DNA from: Streptomyces sp. CB01373
Lineage (GTDB): Bacteria > Actinomycetota > Actinomycetes > Streptomycetales > Streptomycetaceae
Reading direction: 5' to 3'
Assembly (NCBI RefSeq): GCF_002803075.1
Contig: NZ_NNBK01000007.1
Span: forward strand, 248,001 to 312,000
DNA: 64,000 bases
Position 1 is the stretch's first letter; each line of letters starts with the position of its first letter. Made by a program: the position numbers and the translations under genes. Below are positions 8,082 through 16,736 of this stretch, in pieces. Under the pieces are notes generated by a model that saw nothing but the letters and a program-made list of their open reading frames with translations, had not been told where the DNA came from and searched no databases.

Positions 8082-9377
8082 ATGAAGCGGAAGCCTTCAC
8101 AGCCGGCGGAGCCGAGGGCGGGATCCACGTCGGAGGTCGCCGCGGCCAGGCTGCGTCTGCTCGCCGAGGCGAGCCGCGCGCTGGCGTCGGGGCTCGACGC
8201 GGAGGAGGCGCTGCGCCGCGTGGCCCGGGTGGTGGTTCCGCATCTGGCCGACGCCTGTGTCGTCGACCTGGTCGAGGGGAACGGGCTGCGCCGCCTCACC
8301 GTCATGGACCGGGACGCGGAGCGGGTGTTGCGGGTACTGCCCGGCGGGTTCCTGCCCGGGCCGGACGACTCGGCCGCCGCCTTGGCGAAGGTGCTGCGCG
8401 GCGCGGGTCCGACGGTGGTCACCGACTTCGACATGCCCGATCCGGACGACTCCCTGTGCTCCGCCCAGTGGGCCCTATACCGGATGCTGGGCGCCGAGAC
8501 CGCGTTGATCGTGCCCATGAGCGTTCGCCGGGAGGCTCTCGGAGCGCTCACCTTCGTACGCCGTGCCCCGGCCGTTCCCTTCGACGAGCAGGAGCGGGCG
8601 CTCGCCGCCGACCTGGGGCACCGCGCGGGCCTCGCCCTGGACAACGCGCGTCTGTACGCGCTGCAACAGCACACCGCGGAGCAGCTCCAGCTCTCCCTTC
8701 TGCCCGATCTCTCCGGGCTCGGGCACCTCCAGCTCGCCACCCGTTACGTGGCCGCCCGCGAGCGGGCCGAGGTCGGCGGCGACTGGTACGACGCCTTCCC
8801 GCTCCCCGACGGCTCGGTGGTCCTCGCGATCGGGGACGTGGTCGGCCACGACCTGGCGGCGGCCGTCCGCATGGGCCAGTTGCGCAACATGCTGCGCGCG
8901 CTCGCCTACGACAGCGGGGACGATCCGGCCGGGGTGATGAACCGTCTGGACCGGGTCATGCAGGGCCTGACCACCATCGAACTCGTCACAGCCGTCATCG
9001 CCCGCATCGAGACGCCGCCCGACGGACCGTGGCGGCTGCTCATGACCAACGCCGGCCACCTTCCGCCGCTGCTCGCCCAGCCCGACGGCCGCACTCTCCT
9101 GCTGGAGGAGGGGCACGCCCCCGTCCTGGGAGTCGACCCGGAGCTCCGGCGCGAGACCGCGGTGGTCGCCCTGCCTTCCGGCGGCACCCTGCTCTTCTAC
9201 ACCGACGGCCTCATCGAACGCCCCGGCGAGGACATCGGCCGCGGCCTCACCCGGCTGCGCCAGCACGCGGCCGCGCTGGCCCGTGAACCGCTGACGGTCT
9301 TCCGCGACGAACTGCTCACCCGGTTGAGCAACGACCAGCACGACGACATCGCCATCCTCGCCCTGCGTATCCCCTGA
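8082..9377 (+). CDS. GAF domain SpoIIE-type serine phosphatase
   Basis: 431 residues from ATG 8082 (AAGGAA upstream). Residues about 20-190 form a GAF sensor domain. Residues about 205-430 form a PP2C-type SpoIIE phosphatase with the metal-binding motifs GGDWYDAF (232-239), GDVVGHD (251-257), FYTDGLIE near 373 and HDDIAIL near the end, so the catalytic Asp set looks complete. No membrane segment, so cytoplasmic. Known: such proteins dephosphorylate anti-anti-sigma factors in partner-switching systems that control stress or developmental sigma factors. No kinase or anti-sigma partner is adjacent, so its target is probably encoded elsewhere. Confidence 0.88.
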   Translation: MKRKPSQPAEPRAGSTSEVAAARLRLLAEASRALASGLDAEEALRRVARVVVPHLADACVVDLVEGNGLRRLTVMDRDAERVLRVLPGGFLPGPDDSAAALAKVLRGAGPTVVTDFDMPDPDDSLCSAQWALYRMLGAETALIVPMSVRREALGALTFVRRAPAVPFDEQERALAADLGHRAGLALDNARLYALQQHTAEQLQLSLLPDLSGLGHLQLATRYVAARERAEVGGDWYDAFPLPDGSVVLAIGDVVGHDLAAAVRMGQLRNMLRALAYDSGDDPAGVMNRLDRVMQGLTTIELVTAVIARIETPPDGPWRLLMTNAGHLPPLLAQPDGRTLLLEEGHAPVLGVDPELRRETAVVALPSGGTLLFYTDGLIERPGEDIGRGLTRLRQHAAALAREPLTVFRDELLTRLSNDQHDDIAILALRIP

Positions 9378-9570
9378 TTCCTCGAAACGCGTGGGTACAG
9401 AGAAGCGAAAGGTCAGTTGTGGTCGTCAACGTGTTCGTATTCGACACTCCCCGATCAATGGATGTCAGTGTTGAAGACCTCCCCTCGGACGTCCCGGACG
9501 CGCGCCTACGGTGCGCTCACCGGACGGCCGGCGCCGTCCCGGACTCAGCCGACGATCAAGGGGAGACACC

Positions 9571-9945
9571 GTGGCGAGTGTGGAAGTGTCGCTGAAGGAA
9601 ATGATGACCGCGGTCGAGGGGGCGCTGGGCGCGGCGGTCGTCGACTACACCAGCGGAATGGCCCTGGGAACCCTGGGCGGGGGCAAGGACCTGGATCTCA
9701 CCATCGCCGCGGCGGGGAACACGGATGTGATCCGCGCCAAGGTGCGCACCATGGAGCAGCTGGGCCTGAACAGTGAGATCCAGGACGTGCTGATCACGCT
9801 CGGCGACCAGTACCACCTGATCCGCCTGGTCACCGGACGCAACGGCAACGGCCTGTTCCTCTACCTGGTGCTGGACAAGACCCGTTCGAATCTGGCGATG
9901 GCCCGCCACCAGCTCAAGCGCGTCGAGGAACAGCTCGAGATCTAG
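9571..9945 (+). CDS. Roadblock/LC7-like small protein
   Basis: 124 residues from GTG 9571, preceded by GGGGAG. The sequence (MMTAVEGALGAAVVDYTSGMALGTLG, VIRAKVRTMEQLGL, YHLIRLVTG, GLFLYLVLDK) has the alternating strands and the central helix of the roadblock/LC7 fold, with a C-terminal helix MARHQLKRVEEQL. Known: in actinomycetes roadblock proteins such as CvnB work with small GTPases and histidine-kinase-like partners, but there is no conservon here. It lies 194 bases after the phosphatase gene on the same strand; joint signalling is possible, unproved. Confidence 0.7.
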   Translation: MASVEVSLKEMMTAVEGALGAAVVDYTSGMALGTLGGGKDLDLTIAAAGNTDVIRAKVRTMEQLGLNSEIQDVLITLGDQYHLIRLVTGRNGNGLFLYLVLDKTRSNLAMARHQLKRVEEQLEI

Positions 9946-10142
9946 CTCTTCGCCTGCCCCGGGCCGACGTGTGCCCATGATGTGAAAACTTCTTCAAGTC
10001 ACCACATCAGCATGATTCCAATTCGTGGTTGCACGCGGCCCGGGGCGAGAAGGATCTGCTCTGCGCAGCACATTCCGTGTGGCGTCCCGCGGGGCGCCAC
10101 CGCGTCTTGGACCATCCCCGATGCGGCAGGGAGCACGCACTC

Positions 10143-10574
10143 ATGCAAGTCCCCCTCTACCAGGCCAAGGCGGAGTTCTTCCGCATGCTCGGGCACCCCG
10201 TGCGCATCCGGGTCCTGGAGCTGCTCCAGCACGGTCCCGTGCCCGTACGCGATCTGCTCGCCGACATCGAGATCGAGCCGTCCAGCCTCTCGCAGCAACT
10301 GGCCGTGCTGCGACGCTCCGGCATCGTCGTGTCCATCCGGGAAGGATCGACGGTCCGCTACGCCCTCGCCGGCGGCGATGTCGCCGAACTGCTGCGCGCG
10401 GCCCGCCGTATCCTCACCGAACTCCTGGCCGGCCAGAACGAACTGCTCGCCGAACTCCGGCAGACCGACGGTGCAGTTCCCGCCGTGCCCGCCGGATCCG
10501 GGCGGATGCCCGTGGGGGCCCGACTCGCGCACACCGTCGTGCCGTCGGAGGCGCGGGGCCGCGACAAGGAGTGA
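10143..10574 (+). CDS. ArsR-family winged-helix regulator
   Basis: 143 residues from ATG 10143 (GGGAG about 11 bases upstream). Residues about 5-85 form an ArsR-type winged helix: AEFFRMLGHPVRIRVLELL, then SSLSQQLAVLRRSGIVVSI and a wing ending TVRYALA. The CVC or DxHxxH metal sites of classical ArsR sensors are absent, so it may respond to something other than metal or be redox-insensitive. The C-terminal 50 residues are low in pattern. It faces the acyltransferase gene tail to tail, seven bases apart. Similar stand-alone proteins often regulate sulphate-permease-like carriers or themselves. Confidence 0.8.
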   Translation: MQVPLYQAKAEFFRMLGHPVRIRVLELLQHGPVPVRDLLADIEIEPSSLSQQLAVLRRSGIVVSIREGSTVRYALAGGDVAELLRAARRILTELLAGQNELLAELRQTDGAVPAVPAGSGRMPVGARLAHTVVPSEARGRDKE

Positions 10575-10581
10575 GCGGCAC

Positions 10582-11790
10582 TCAACGATGCCGCGCCGGA
10601 GGCTGCGGAACGAACGTGGCGCTCTTCAGCGAACGCCGCATGGCCCGCACCATCGGACGCTCCACGAACCGGTGCACGAGATAGGCCAGCACGACCAGGG
10701 CGACGACCGTGACCCCGACCAGGAGGAGCGGATCGAACCGGTCTCCGAAGTGGTGCGCGACGGTCATGCCGAGCGTGTCGTGCAGCAGGTAGAGCGGGAA
10801 GGTCATCGTGCCCATGACGGTCAGCCCGCGCCAGCGGAGCCGGCGGGTCCGGCCGAGCGCGATCGCGCCGACCATCAGGAAGAAGAGCGTGACCGCCAGT
10901 ACGAGCCAGCCGCGCCAGGGCGCCCAGGTCTCCCAGTTGTTGCGCCCGCCGGTGGGTGCCAGCAGGAAGTGCAGGGCCAGCAGCCAGGACATGGCGACGA
11001 TGCCCCACAACAGAGGTGTGGGCCGGTAGCGGTGCATGAGGTAGAAGGCCATGCCCGCGATGAAGTACGGGGCGGAGGTCGGGTTCACCACGAGTGTGAG
11101 CAGCGGGATGTGGGCGGCGGGCGCGAGTACGGCGGCGACCGTCCACAGCCCGCAGAAGATCACGACGCGCTGGTAGCTGAGGCCCTTCCACACCACGACG
11201 GCGAAGGTGAGGTAGAAGCAGAGCTCCGGCCACAGGGTCCAGTAGACGGGGTCCAGGTTGGACACGCCGAGCGGGGTCTGGAGCATGGTGAAGTTCGCGA
11301 GCAGGACGCGCGGGTGGGGGTGCCCGAAGGGGGTGTCGGCGAAGTAGATGACGCACGCCGACACCACGATGGCGATCCAGTACATCGGGTACAGGCGGGT
11401 GACGCGGGAGATGAAGAAGTCACGCGGGGTGCGCCCCCAGGCGCTCATGCAGATGACGAAGCCGCTGATCAGGAAGAACAGGTCGACACCGAGCCGCCCG
11501 AAGGCGAAGTAGCCGTGCAGCTCGGGGAAGACGCTCTGGTACGGGCGCCCCCAGATGACCTGCATCGCCCCCGCTGTCTGGCCGGCGAAGTGGAAGAGCA
11601 CCACCGACAGCGCCGCCAGGAAGCGCAGCCCGTCCAGTGCGGCGAGCCGGTCTCTGCCGGTGCCGCGCCCGGCGACGATCACCGGTGCCGCAGGGGGTGC
11701 CTGCGGCACCAGCACTTCCTCGGTGACCGCCCCCTCGTTCCGCGGTCGCGTGGCTGCACCGGCCGATGCCCTGCGATCCGTCTGGGTCAT
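10582..11790 (-). CDS. Acyltransferase 3 family membrane protein
   Basis: 402 residues. The family signature is clear: LAALDGLRFLAALSVVLFHF at about 47-66, then FGRLGVDLFFLISGFVI and the RLYPMYW segment, with about ten membrane helices. His65 in VLFHF is the usual catalytic histidine. Known: these inner-membrane enzymes O-acylate sugars, peptidoglycan, antibiotics or lipids. ATG 11788-11790 is the only start that keeps the whole fold, but its GGGAG lies only two bases away, so translation may be weak or start nearby. No biosynthetic neighbours indicate the substrate. Confidence 0.88.
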   Translation of the reverse strand: MTQTDRRASAGAATRPRNEGAVTEEVLVPQAPPAAPVIVAGRGTGRDRLAALDGLRFLAALSVVLFHFAGQTAGAMQVIWGRPYQSVFPELHGYFAFGRLGVDLFFLISGFVICMSAWGRTPRDFFISRVTRLYPMYWIAIVVSACVIYFADTPFGHPHPRVLLANFTMLQTPLGVSNLDPVYWTLWPELCFYLTFAVVVWKGLSYQRVVIFCGLWTVAAVLAPAAHIPLLTLVVNPTSAPYFIAGMAFYLMHRYRPTPLLWGIVAMSWLLALHFLLAPTGGRNNWETWAPWRGWLVLAVTLFFLMVGAIALGRTRRLRWRGLTVMGTMTFPLYLLHDTLGMTVAHHFGDRFDPLLLVGVTVVALVVLAYLVHRFVERPMVRAMRRSLKSATFVPQPPARHR

Positions 11791-12021
11791 ATCTCCCGTT
11801 CCAGAGTCGTCCTTTACCGAAAGGGCCCTGGAATCCGGATCGATGCCCGACGGGCGGATGACGATTTCGTCGAGTTTGTACTCGTTCCGCTACGGGGGCG
11901 AGTGCCGGCACCGCCCTGGCCCACAGAAGTGGCCTACCCGAAGTCCTCGATGAGATACGGGGCCGCCGGGGTGACAAGAACCGCACACAGAGGCGACCTG
12001 TCACCCGGCAGTCCACCGGCA

Positions 12022-12042
12022 GGCCCTCCCCCACTGAGGGCC
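12022..12042 (-). terminator. Hairpin after the ribokinase gene
   Basis: GGCCCTC / GAGGGCC, 7-bp stem with a 7-nt loop directly downstream of the ribokinase stop on the minus strand. Confidence 0.5.
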
Positions 12043-12043
12043 C

Positions 12044-12937
12044 TCAGCGCTTGAGGAACGCCTCCACCTCGTCGCGGTGGGGCAGTGACGGCTGTGCGCC
12101 GGGGCGGGTGGTGCTCAGTGCCGCCGCGGCGCAGGCCCAGCGGGCGGCCTGCTCCAGGGTGCGGCCCTCGGCGAGGGCGACGGCGAGCGCTCCGCAGAAG
12201 CAGTCGCCGGCCGCCGTGGTGTCGACCGGCCCGACCGTGAAGGCCGGGATGTGCAGCCGCGCGGTGCCCTCCAGGAGGAGCACGCCGTCACCGCCGAGGG
12301 TGACGATGACCGCGCCCGCTCCGCGCAGTTTGCCCGCGGCGGCGGCGACCTCGTCGATCGTGTCCGGTACCGGGGTGCCGGTGAGGGCGGCCAGTTCGGT
12401 GCGGTTGGGGACCAGCACGTCGACGTGGCGGGGCGGGACGGCGCCCTCGACGGCGGGAGCCGGATTGTACACGACGATGCCGCCTGCCAGCTCGGCCGCC
12501 GCGTGGTTGGCCTCGTCGGGGACCTCCTGCTGGAGGACCGTGACCTCGGCCCGGCCCAGCACGTCGGCGGCGGCCCGGCAGTCGGCCGCGGTCAGGCGGG
12601 AGTTGGCGCCGGGGCTGACGATGATGGAGTTCTCGCCCGACGGGTTGACGGCGATCAGCGCGCGTCCGGTGGGCACTCCGGGAGTGCGGGTCAGGTGCGC
12701 GGTGTCCACGCCCTCGGCGCGCGCCGCGGCGGCCATCACATCGGCGGCGTCGTCCTCGCCGACCCGGCCGATCAGGGCGACCTGCCCGCCGAGCCGGGCC
12801 GCGGCGACCGCCTGGTTGGCCCCCTTGCCGCCGGGGTGCTCGACGATGTCCCCGCCGAGCACGGTCTCCCCCGGCACCGGATGCCGGGGAACGGGTGCGA
12901 CGAGATCGAGGTTGAGGCTTCCGACGACTGCGATCAC
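12044..12937 (-). CDS. rbsK: Ribokinase
   Basis: 297 residues from GTG 12935-12937 (AGAGGAAC upstream). PfkB/ribokinase family: N-terminal VGSLNLDLVAPV, the substrate loop HPGGKGANQAVAAARLGG at about 38-55, and the C-terminal ATP/anion-hole motif VDTTAAGDCFCGALA with the catalytic Asp in AGDCF. It phosphorylates ribose to ribose 5-phosphate in the cytoplasm. The start overlaps the stop of the LacI regulator gene by four bases (GTGA), so the two are translationally coupled. With the nucleoside hydrolase opposite, the ribose probably comes from nucleosides rather than from free ribose; no rbs ABC genes are near. Confidence 0.92.
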   Translation of the reverse strand: MIAVVGSLNLDLVAPVPRHPVPGETVLGGDIVEHPGGKGANQAVAAARLGGQVALIGRVGEDDAADVMAAAARAEGVDTAHLTRTPGVPTGRALIAVNPSGENSIIVSPGANSRLTAADCRAAADVLGRAEVTVLQQEVPDEANHAAAELAGGIVVYNPAPAVEGAVPPRHVDVLVPNRTELAALTGTPVPDTIDEVAAAAGKLRGAGAVIVTLGGDGVLLLEGTARLHIPAFTVGPVDTTAAGDCFCGALAVALAEGRTLEQAARWACAAAALSTTRPGAQPSLPHRDEVEAFLKR

Positions 12938-13986
12938 TGGTGTTCCTCTGAGGTTCTGCTGCCGGGGATGGTCGTGGGCGCGGCGGCGCGGGGGCCGCTG
13001 GAAGCGCGGACGACGAGTCGGGGTGAGAGGCGGACGGCCCGGTACGCCTCGGCCCCCCCGCCGTCGAGCCGCTCGGCAAGGAGCCGGAGCGCCTCGGCCG
13101 CCACCTGGGCGGCCGGCTGGCGGACCGTGGTCAGGTTGGGTTCGGCGAGGCTCGCCATGGGGATGTCGTCGAAGCCGGTGACGGCGACCTCGCCGGGGAC
13201 GTCGACGCCGAGTTGTCCGAGGCGTTGCAGCGCTCCGACCGCGATGAGGTCGTTGGCGCAGACGACGGCGTCCGGGCGGGCCGGCCAGATCCGGTCGACC
13301 GCGGCCCGCCCCCATTCCACGGAGAAGTCGCCGAGTTCGGTGCGTTCGGAGGCGAGCGGGTCGAGGGCGGCGACGCCCGCCTCGTAGGCCGTGCGCCGCT
13401 CGACGGCCGTCGAGGCGGTGCCGGCGGCGCCGAGGAAGCAGAATCGGCGGCGCCCGGTGCGGGTCAGGTGCTCCAGGACGAGGGCCATGCCGGCGGCGTT
13501 GTCGACGGCCACCGAGTCGGCGACGCCGGGGCCGCAGGAGCGGTCGAGGAGGACCAACGGGACGCGGGCCGCCGCGAGTTCGACCGCCGCGCGGCTGTGG
13601 GTCTCGTCGACCGGGATGACCAGCAGCGCGTCCACCTGCCGGTCCAGCAGGGCGGTGATCCGGGCCGCCTCGGTCCGCGGGTCGTCGTCGCAGTCGGCGA
13701 GCAGCAGGGCGCGGCCCCCGGCGTGCAGGGCGTGCTCGACCTCACGGACGAGGGAGGGGAAGAAGGGGTTGGTGATCTGGGGCAGCACCAGGCCGATGGT
13801 GCCGGTGGAGCGGCTGCGCAGGGCGCGGGCGACCTGGTTGGGGCGGTAGCCGAGGCTTTCGGCCGCGGCCCGCACTCGGCGTGCCGTCTCCGCTCCCACC
13901 GGGCGGGTGCCGGCCAGCACGCGGGACACCGTGGCGACGGAGCATCCGGACGCGCGAGCCACATCACGCAATGTCACCTCGGTCAC
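12934..13986 (-). CDS. LacI-family repressor of the nucleoside salvage genes
   Basis: 350 residues from GTG 13984-13986, behind GGGGGCGGAG. N-terminal helix-turn-helix VTLRDVARASGCSVATVSRVLAG with the hinge helix NQVARALRSR, then the periplasmic-binding-protein-like effector domain (GLVLPQITNPFF, VVCANDLIAVGALQRLG, VTGFDDIPMA). First gene of an operon with ribokinase and divergent from nucleoside hydrolase. Two operator-like palindromes with an AACGTT core lie in the 307-base gap (14063 and 14171). Inference: represses both directions and is released by ribose or a nucleoside. Confidence 0.92.
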   Translation of the reverse strand: MTEVTLRDVARASGCSVATVSRVLAGTRPVGAETARRVRAAAESLGYRPNQVARALRSRSTGTIGLVLPQITNPFFPSLVREVEHALHAGGRALLLADCDDDPRTEAARITALLDRQVDALLVIPVDETHSRAAVELAAARVPLVLLDRSCGPGVADSVAVDNAAGMALVLEHLTRTGRRRFCFLGAAGTASTAVERRTAYEAGVAALDPLASERTELGDFSVEWGRAAVDRIWPARPDAVVCANDLIAVGALQRLGQLGVDVPGEVAVTGFDDIPMASLAEPNLTTVRQPAAQVAAEALRLLAERLDGGGAEAYRAVRLSPRLVVRASSGPRAAAPTTIPGSRTSEEHQ

Positions 13987-14062
13987 CGCACTCCGCCCCC
14001 TTCTGTCGGCTCGGTTTCCTGGTCGGCACACGACCCTCCGGCGCCGACCAGCACCGATGCCG

Positions 14063-14074
14063 GAGAACGTTATC
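14063..14074. promoter_or_regulatory. LacI-type operator 1
   Basis: GAGAACGTTATC: AACGTT core with matching GA/TC flanks and one non-pairing position, 77 bases upstream of the lacI-type start. It shares GGAGAACGTT with the second site. Confidence 0.55.
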
Positions 14075-14138
14075 ACCAGCCTCCTGCGCCCCGGACTGCC
14101 GTGGAGCAGGGGAGGGCGGGAGAAAGATGTAACGTCCA

Positions 14139-14168
14139 TTGACATATTGATGAGGAATGGGCGAATGT
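14139..14168 (+). promoter_or_regulatory. Putative promoter of the nucleoside hydrolase operon
   Basis: A perfect -35 TTGACA (14139-14144) is followed at 18 bases by GAATGT (14163-14168), a weak -10. The operator at 14171 begins three bases downstream, where a bound repressor would block initiation. Confidence 0.5.
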
Positions 14169-14170
14169 TC

Positions 14171-14186
14171 GGGAGAACGTTTTCCC
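14171..14186. promoter_or_regulatory. LacI-type operator 2
   Basis: GGGAGAACGTTTTCCC is a 16-bp palindrome with a single mismatched pair around AACGTT, typical of LacI-family operators. It sits just after the putative promoter of the nucleoside hydrolase gene. Confidence 0.7.
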
Positions 14187-14293
14187 TAACGTCTCCCCAG
14201 GCGCCGGACCACTCGGCGCCCTCCGGACGTGGCCGCCCCTGGGCGTCCCCGGAGATCGGTTTCACCCAGGTAAGCGAGCAAAGGGGCTCTCCG

Positions 14294-15241
14294 TTGGCCA
14301 GAAAGATCATCCTCGACTGCGACCCGGGACACGACGACGCCATCGCCATGCTTCTGGCGCACGGCAATCCCGAGATCGAGCTCGTGGCCGTCACGACCGT
14401 GGTCGGGAACCAGACGCTGGAGAAGGTGACCCGCAACGCGCTGTCCGTGGCCCGTATCGCCGGGATCACCGGAGTGCCCTTCGCCGCGGGCTGCCCCCGG
14501 CCTCTGGTGCGCGACATCGAGACGGCGCCGGACATCCACGGCGAGTCCGGACTCGACGGACCCGTGCTGCCCGAGCCGACCCTGGAGCTGGACCGCCGCC
14601 ACGCGGTCGACCTGATCATCGACACGGTCATGTCGCACGAGCCGGGCGAGATCACCATCGTGCCGACCGCCGGTCTGACCAACATCGCGATGGCGGTCCG
14701 CAAGGAGCCGCGCATCGCCTCCCGTGTCCGTGAGGTCGTCCTGATGGGCGGCGGCTACCACGAGGGCAACTGGAGCGCGGTCGCCGAGTTCAACATCAAG
14801 ATCGACCCCGAGGCCGCGCACATCGTCTTCAACGAGAGCTGGCCGGTCACCATGGTTGGTCTCGACCTCACGCACCAGGCGCTCGCGACGCCCGACGTCA
14901 CCGAGAAGATCGCCGCGGTCGGCACCGCGCCCGCCAAGTTCGTCCTGGAGCTGCTGGACTTCTTCGGCGCGATGTACGAGCAGGCCCAGGGCTTCGAGTT
15001 CCCGCCCGTGCACGACCCCTGCGCGGTCGCCTACGTCATCGACCCCGACGTCATGACGGTGCGCAAGGCCCCCGTGGACATCGAGCTCACCGGCACGCTG
15101 ACCCTGGGCATGACCGTGGCCGACTTCCGGGCGCCCGCCCCGGACGACTGCCACACGCAGGTCGCGGTGAAGCTCGACCACGAGCGGTTCTGGAACCTGG
15201 TCGTGGACGCACTCGAGCGGATCGGCGACGTCCAGGCATGA
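14294..15241 (+). CDS. Inosine/uridine-preferring nucleoside hydrolase
   Basis: 315 residues from TTG 14294, preceded by AAAGGGG at eight bases; longer upstream frames run through the operators. The calcium-binding signature DCDPGHDDAIAM is at about residues 7-18, VVLMGGGYHEGNWSAVAEFN in the middle, and a C-terminal HDPCAVAYV with the catalytic-site histidine and aspartate. Length is normal for the family. It hydrolyses ribonucleosides to base and ribose. The stop overlaps the ATG of the MFS gene (ATGA). Divergent from LacI and ribokinase, which complete the route to ribose 5-phosphate. Confidence 0.92.
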   Translation: MARKIILDCDPGHDDAIAMLLAHGNPEIELVAVTTVVGNQTLEKVTRNALSVARIAGITGVPFAAGCPRPLVRDIETAPDIHGESGLDGPVLPEPTLELDRRHAVDLIIDTVMSHEPGEITIVPTAGLTNIAMAVRKEPRIASRVREVVLMGGGYHEGNWSAVAEFNIKIDPEAAHIVFNESWPVTMVGLDLTHQALATPDVTEKIAAVGTAPAKFVLELLDFFGAMYEQAQGFEFPPVHDPCAVAYVIDPDVMTVRKAPVDIELTGTLTLGMTVADFRAPAPDDCHTQVAVKLDHERFWNLVVDALERIGDVQA

Positions 15242-16680
15242 CCGTTCCCAGCGTTTCCACCACCGACAGACCACCCGGCTCCGCGCAGGGCTCCCCCGTC
15301 CGGATCGGTGTGCTACTGACCGCGCTGCTCGCCGCGTGCGTGGCCTTCCAGCTCAACGCCAGCATGATCAGCCCGGCGCTGAAGAGCATGGAGGGCGCCC
15401 TCCACGCCACCTCGGCCGAGATCGGGCTCACCCAGACCGCGTTCTTCACGTCCGCGGCCCTGTTCTCGCTGTTCCTGCCGCGACTGGGCGATGTCGTCGG
15501 CCGCCGCAAGGTCCTCACCGGCATGCTGGCCCTGATGGCCGTCGGATGTGTCGTCGCCGCGTTCGCGCACAACGTCCCGGTCCTGTTCGCCGGGCGCATC
15601 ATCCAGGGCGTGAGCGGCCCGGTCGTCCCGCTGTGCCTGATCATGCTGCGGGAGGAGGTGCCCGAGCCCAAGCGCTACGGCACCCTGCTCGGTGTGATCA
15701 CCGCCTTCAACGGCGGAGTCGCGGGTGTCGACTCCCTCGCGGGCGGCTACCTCGCCGACCACCACGGGTTCCAGTCGGTCTTCTGGGCGATGGCCGTCGT
15801 CGCGGCGGTCGCCACGGCCATGGTCGCGCTGATGAGCCGCGAGTCCAAGGCGCCGGTCGCCGAGCGCATGGACTGGCCCGGCGTCGTGCTGCTCGTGGTC
15901 TCGGTGGGCTCGCTGCTCATCGCGCTGAACGAGGCCGGCAAGCTCGCCGCGGCCAACTGGCCGCTGATCGCCCTGCTCGTGGTCGTCGCCGCGGTGGCCT
16001 TCGCGCTGTTCTGGCGCACGGAGAACCGCAGCGGGCATCCGCTGGTCGCCACGCATCATCTGCGGCAGCGCTCCACGTGGGCGCTCCTGCTCACGACGGT
16101 GCTCACCATGACGGGTGTGTTCGCCGTCATGAACGGGCTGATCCCCGCGTTCGCCGAGGACGCGCAGGCGGGACTCGGCTTGTCCGCGCAGCAGTCCGCG
16201 TGGTGGACCCTCACGCCGTACGCCCTGGCCGGGCTCGCCATGGGTCCGATCGCCGGCCGGCTGGCCGCCACCTTCGGGTACGGCCGGATCCTGCGCATCG
16301 GTCTCGTCGGAGCCGCGGCGACCGTGGTCCTGATGATCCTCACGCTGCACGGCCATTCGCGGGCCATGCTGCTGACGGCGTCCATCCTGGTGGGGATCAC
16401 CTACGCCGGGATCGGGAACATCGTGCTCAACGGGCTCGGCATCGTGCTGTCCCCGCGTGAGAACCCCGGGTTCCTGCCCGGTCTGAACGCGGGCGCGTTC
16501 AACCTGGGCGCCGGTCTGAGCTTCGCGCTGCTGTACGCGGTGAAGACCGCGGCGGCCCCCGCGGATCCGTCGTCGACCGGCGACTACACCACCGCCATGA
16601 TCACGGGTGCGGTCATCATGGCCGTCGCCGTCGTGACGTCGTTCCTCATACCCAAACCGGTGGCTGCGGAAGCGCGTTGA
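15238..16680 (+). CDS. MFS transporter, probable nucleoside carrier
   Basis: 480 residues, with a 20-residue hydrophilic start and then about 14 membrane helices, typical of the DHA2-like branch of the major facilitator superfamily. The family loop motif is visible as LPRLGDVVGRRKVL at about 80-93, and motif C-like glycines in GVITAFNGGVAGVDSLAGG. DHA2 members are usually drug exporters. Coupling to nucleoside hydrolase by a four-base overlap argues for nucleoside uptake or base export instead; this is inference. A strong hairpin follows the stop. Confidence 0.85.
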   Translation: MTVPSVSTTDRPPGSAQGSPVRIGVLLTALLAACVAFQLNASMISPALKSMEGALHATSAEIGLTQTAFFTSAALFSLFLPRLGDVVGRRKVLTGMLALMAVGCVVAAFAHNVPVLFAGRIIQGVSGPVVPLCLIMLREEVPEPKRYGTLLGVITAFNGGVAGVDSLAGGYLADHHGFQSVFWAMAVVAAVATAMVALMSRESKAPVAERMDWPGVVLLVVSVGSLLIALNEAGKLAAANWPLIALLVVVAAVAFALFWRTENRSGHPLVATHHLRQRSTWALLLTTVLTMTGVFAVMNGLIPAFAEDAQAGLGLSAQQSAWWTLTPYALAGLAMGPIAGRLAATFGYGRILRIGLVGAAATVVLMILTLHGHSRAMLLTASILVGITYAGIGNIVLNGLGIVLSPRENPGFLPGLNAGAFNLGAGLSFALLYAVKTAAAPADPSSTGDYTTAMITGAVIMAVAVVTSFLIPKPVAAEAR

Positions 16681-16683
16681 GCA

Positions 16684-16723
16684 CGCGGGCCCCGCCGGGA
16701 GCGAACTCCCGGCGGGGCCCGCG
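16684..16723. terminator. Strong bidirectional hairpin terminator
   Basis: An 18-bp perfect stem (arms 16684-16701 and 16706-16723) with a CGAA tetraloop, between the convergent MFS and CocE-type hydrolase genes. Confidence 0.85.
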
Positions 16724-16736
16724 TCGTAGCGAAGGG

